Assembly (NCBI GenBank): GCA_012972835.1 | Contig: JABDHK010000001.1 | Location: forward strand, 1-46,345 | Length of the DNA stretch: 46,345 nucleotides | Origin: Chlorobiaceae bacterium | GTDB lineage: Bacteria; Bacteroidota; Chlorobiia; Chlorobiales; Chlorobiaceae | Reading direction: 5' to 3' | Shown: positions 46,221 through 46,345 of the stretch, in pieces | Layout: each line of letters begins with the position of its first letter | How positions within the stretch are numbered: position 1 is the first letter of the stretch | The notes under the pieces: generated by a model | What the model was told of the DNA's origin: nothing | Database searches by the model: none | What the model saw: only the letters and a program-made list of their open reading frames with translations | Position numbers and translations under genes: made by a program

Positions 46221-46345
46221 CTAATCAATCTTCCATATACCCGATGCAATAGTCGCTAACTGCTTTTGCCGAGCTTCGATTTTCTGTTCATCCCAACTGT
46301 CATAGTGCACCGCAACCGCATTGGTTATCTGAAAGGCGCTATCTT
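46221..46345 (-). CDS. C-terminal end of upstream BREX gene, probably PglX methylase (partial)
   Basis: A minus-strand frame enters from the right edge and ends at TAG (46221-46223); the visible 40 residues read [20 protein letters not shown]... and end ...IASGIWKID. Only the last part of the protein is in the window. In type 1 BREX the adenine methylase pglX stands directly before pglZ, so pglX is the likeliest identity by position. The tail itself is too short to prove it, and another gene is possible. Confidence 0.55.
   Translation of the reverse strand, partial: DSAFQITNAVAVHYDSWDEQKIEARQKQLATIASGIWKID

Noticed and set aside
1-46345. CRISPR array, tRNA or rRNA gene
   Set aside because: No regularly spaced repeats with unique spacers, and no cloverleaf or rRNA stretch was recognised by eye; a covariance-model search would be the decisive test.

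Overview
The window comes from a green sulfur bacterium (Chlorobiaceae, Chlorobium/Pelodictyon-like). The indicators are a chlorosome-envelope-type small protein (16344-16571), bchU, the C-20 methyltransferase of the bacteriochlorophyll c/e pathway (21648-22667), a cobalamin-binding radical SAM protein next to it, and an ArsA-type ATPase. The species assignment is inference from gene content and remembered family sequences; no database search was run.

Layout. (1) 1-7.8 kb is an accessory island. It holds a 24-bp tandem repeat block that looks like an IS21-type end, a broken small ORF, an LGFP-repeat protein, and then a minus-strand cluster: SIR2-TIR fusion, membrane-anchored STAND NTPase with a repeat region and C-terminal PDZ-like domain, and a SLOG-like protein broken by one base in an A tract. 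The two large genes are strikingly AT-rich. This cluster is the best candidate for an undescribed NAD-targeting immune system. (2) 7.9-12.6 kb holds a four-PAS hybrid histidine kinase with a dispersed DNA repeat in its linker, a GNAT acetyltransferase, and a DUF4062/ATPase regulator-like protein. (3) 12.7-18.5 kb holds a small membrane protein, a LolC/E-type permease, three small redox genes, the chlorosome protein with a strong terminator, a 41-residue membrane microprotein candidate, a 34-bp perfect palindrome and an AraC-family regulator. (4) 18.8-22.9 kb is a pigment-linked group: arsA-like gene (frameshifted), B12/radical SAM protein, bchU, and a small hydrophobic protein on the opposite strand.

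(5) 23-25.2 kb carries a second LolC/E permease and a PstS-like lipoprotein, divergent from (6) the arginine gene cluster argC-argJ-argB-argF-argR-argG, followed by menE, a terminase-small-subunit-like ORF and argH (25.4-35 kb). A perfect ARG box sits immediately upstream of a -10-like hexamer before argC, so the ArgR encoded inside the operon probably autoregulates it. (7) 35-43.3 kb is housekeeping: Prc/S41 protease, class II aldolase, M20 amidohydrolase, CBS protein, rpiB, ppk1 and 5-formyl-THF cyclo-ligase.

(8) 43.4-46.3 kb is the downstream end of a type 1 BREX phage-defence locus on the minus strand: the end of an upstream ORF in the pglX position, complete pglZ, and only the first 31 codons of brxL, which is cut off just before the folate gene. 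The BREX island therefore seems to have lost its last gene by deletion at this junction. Both edges of the window are thus defence or mobile DNA and the middle is core genome.
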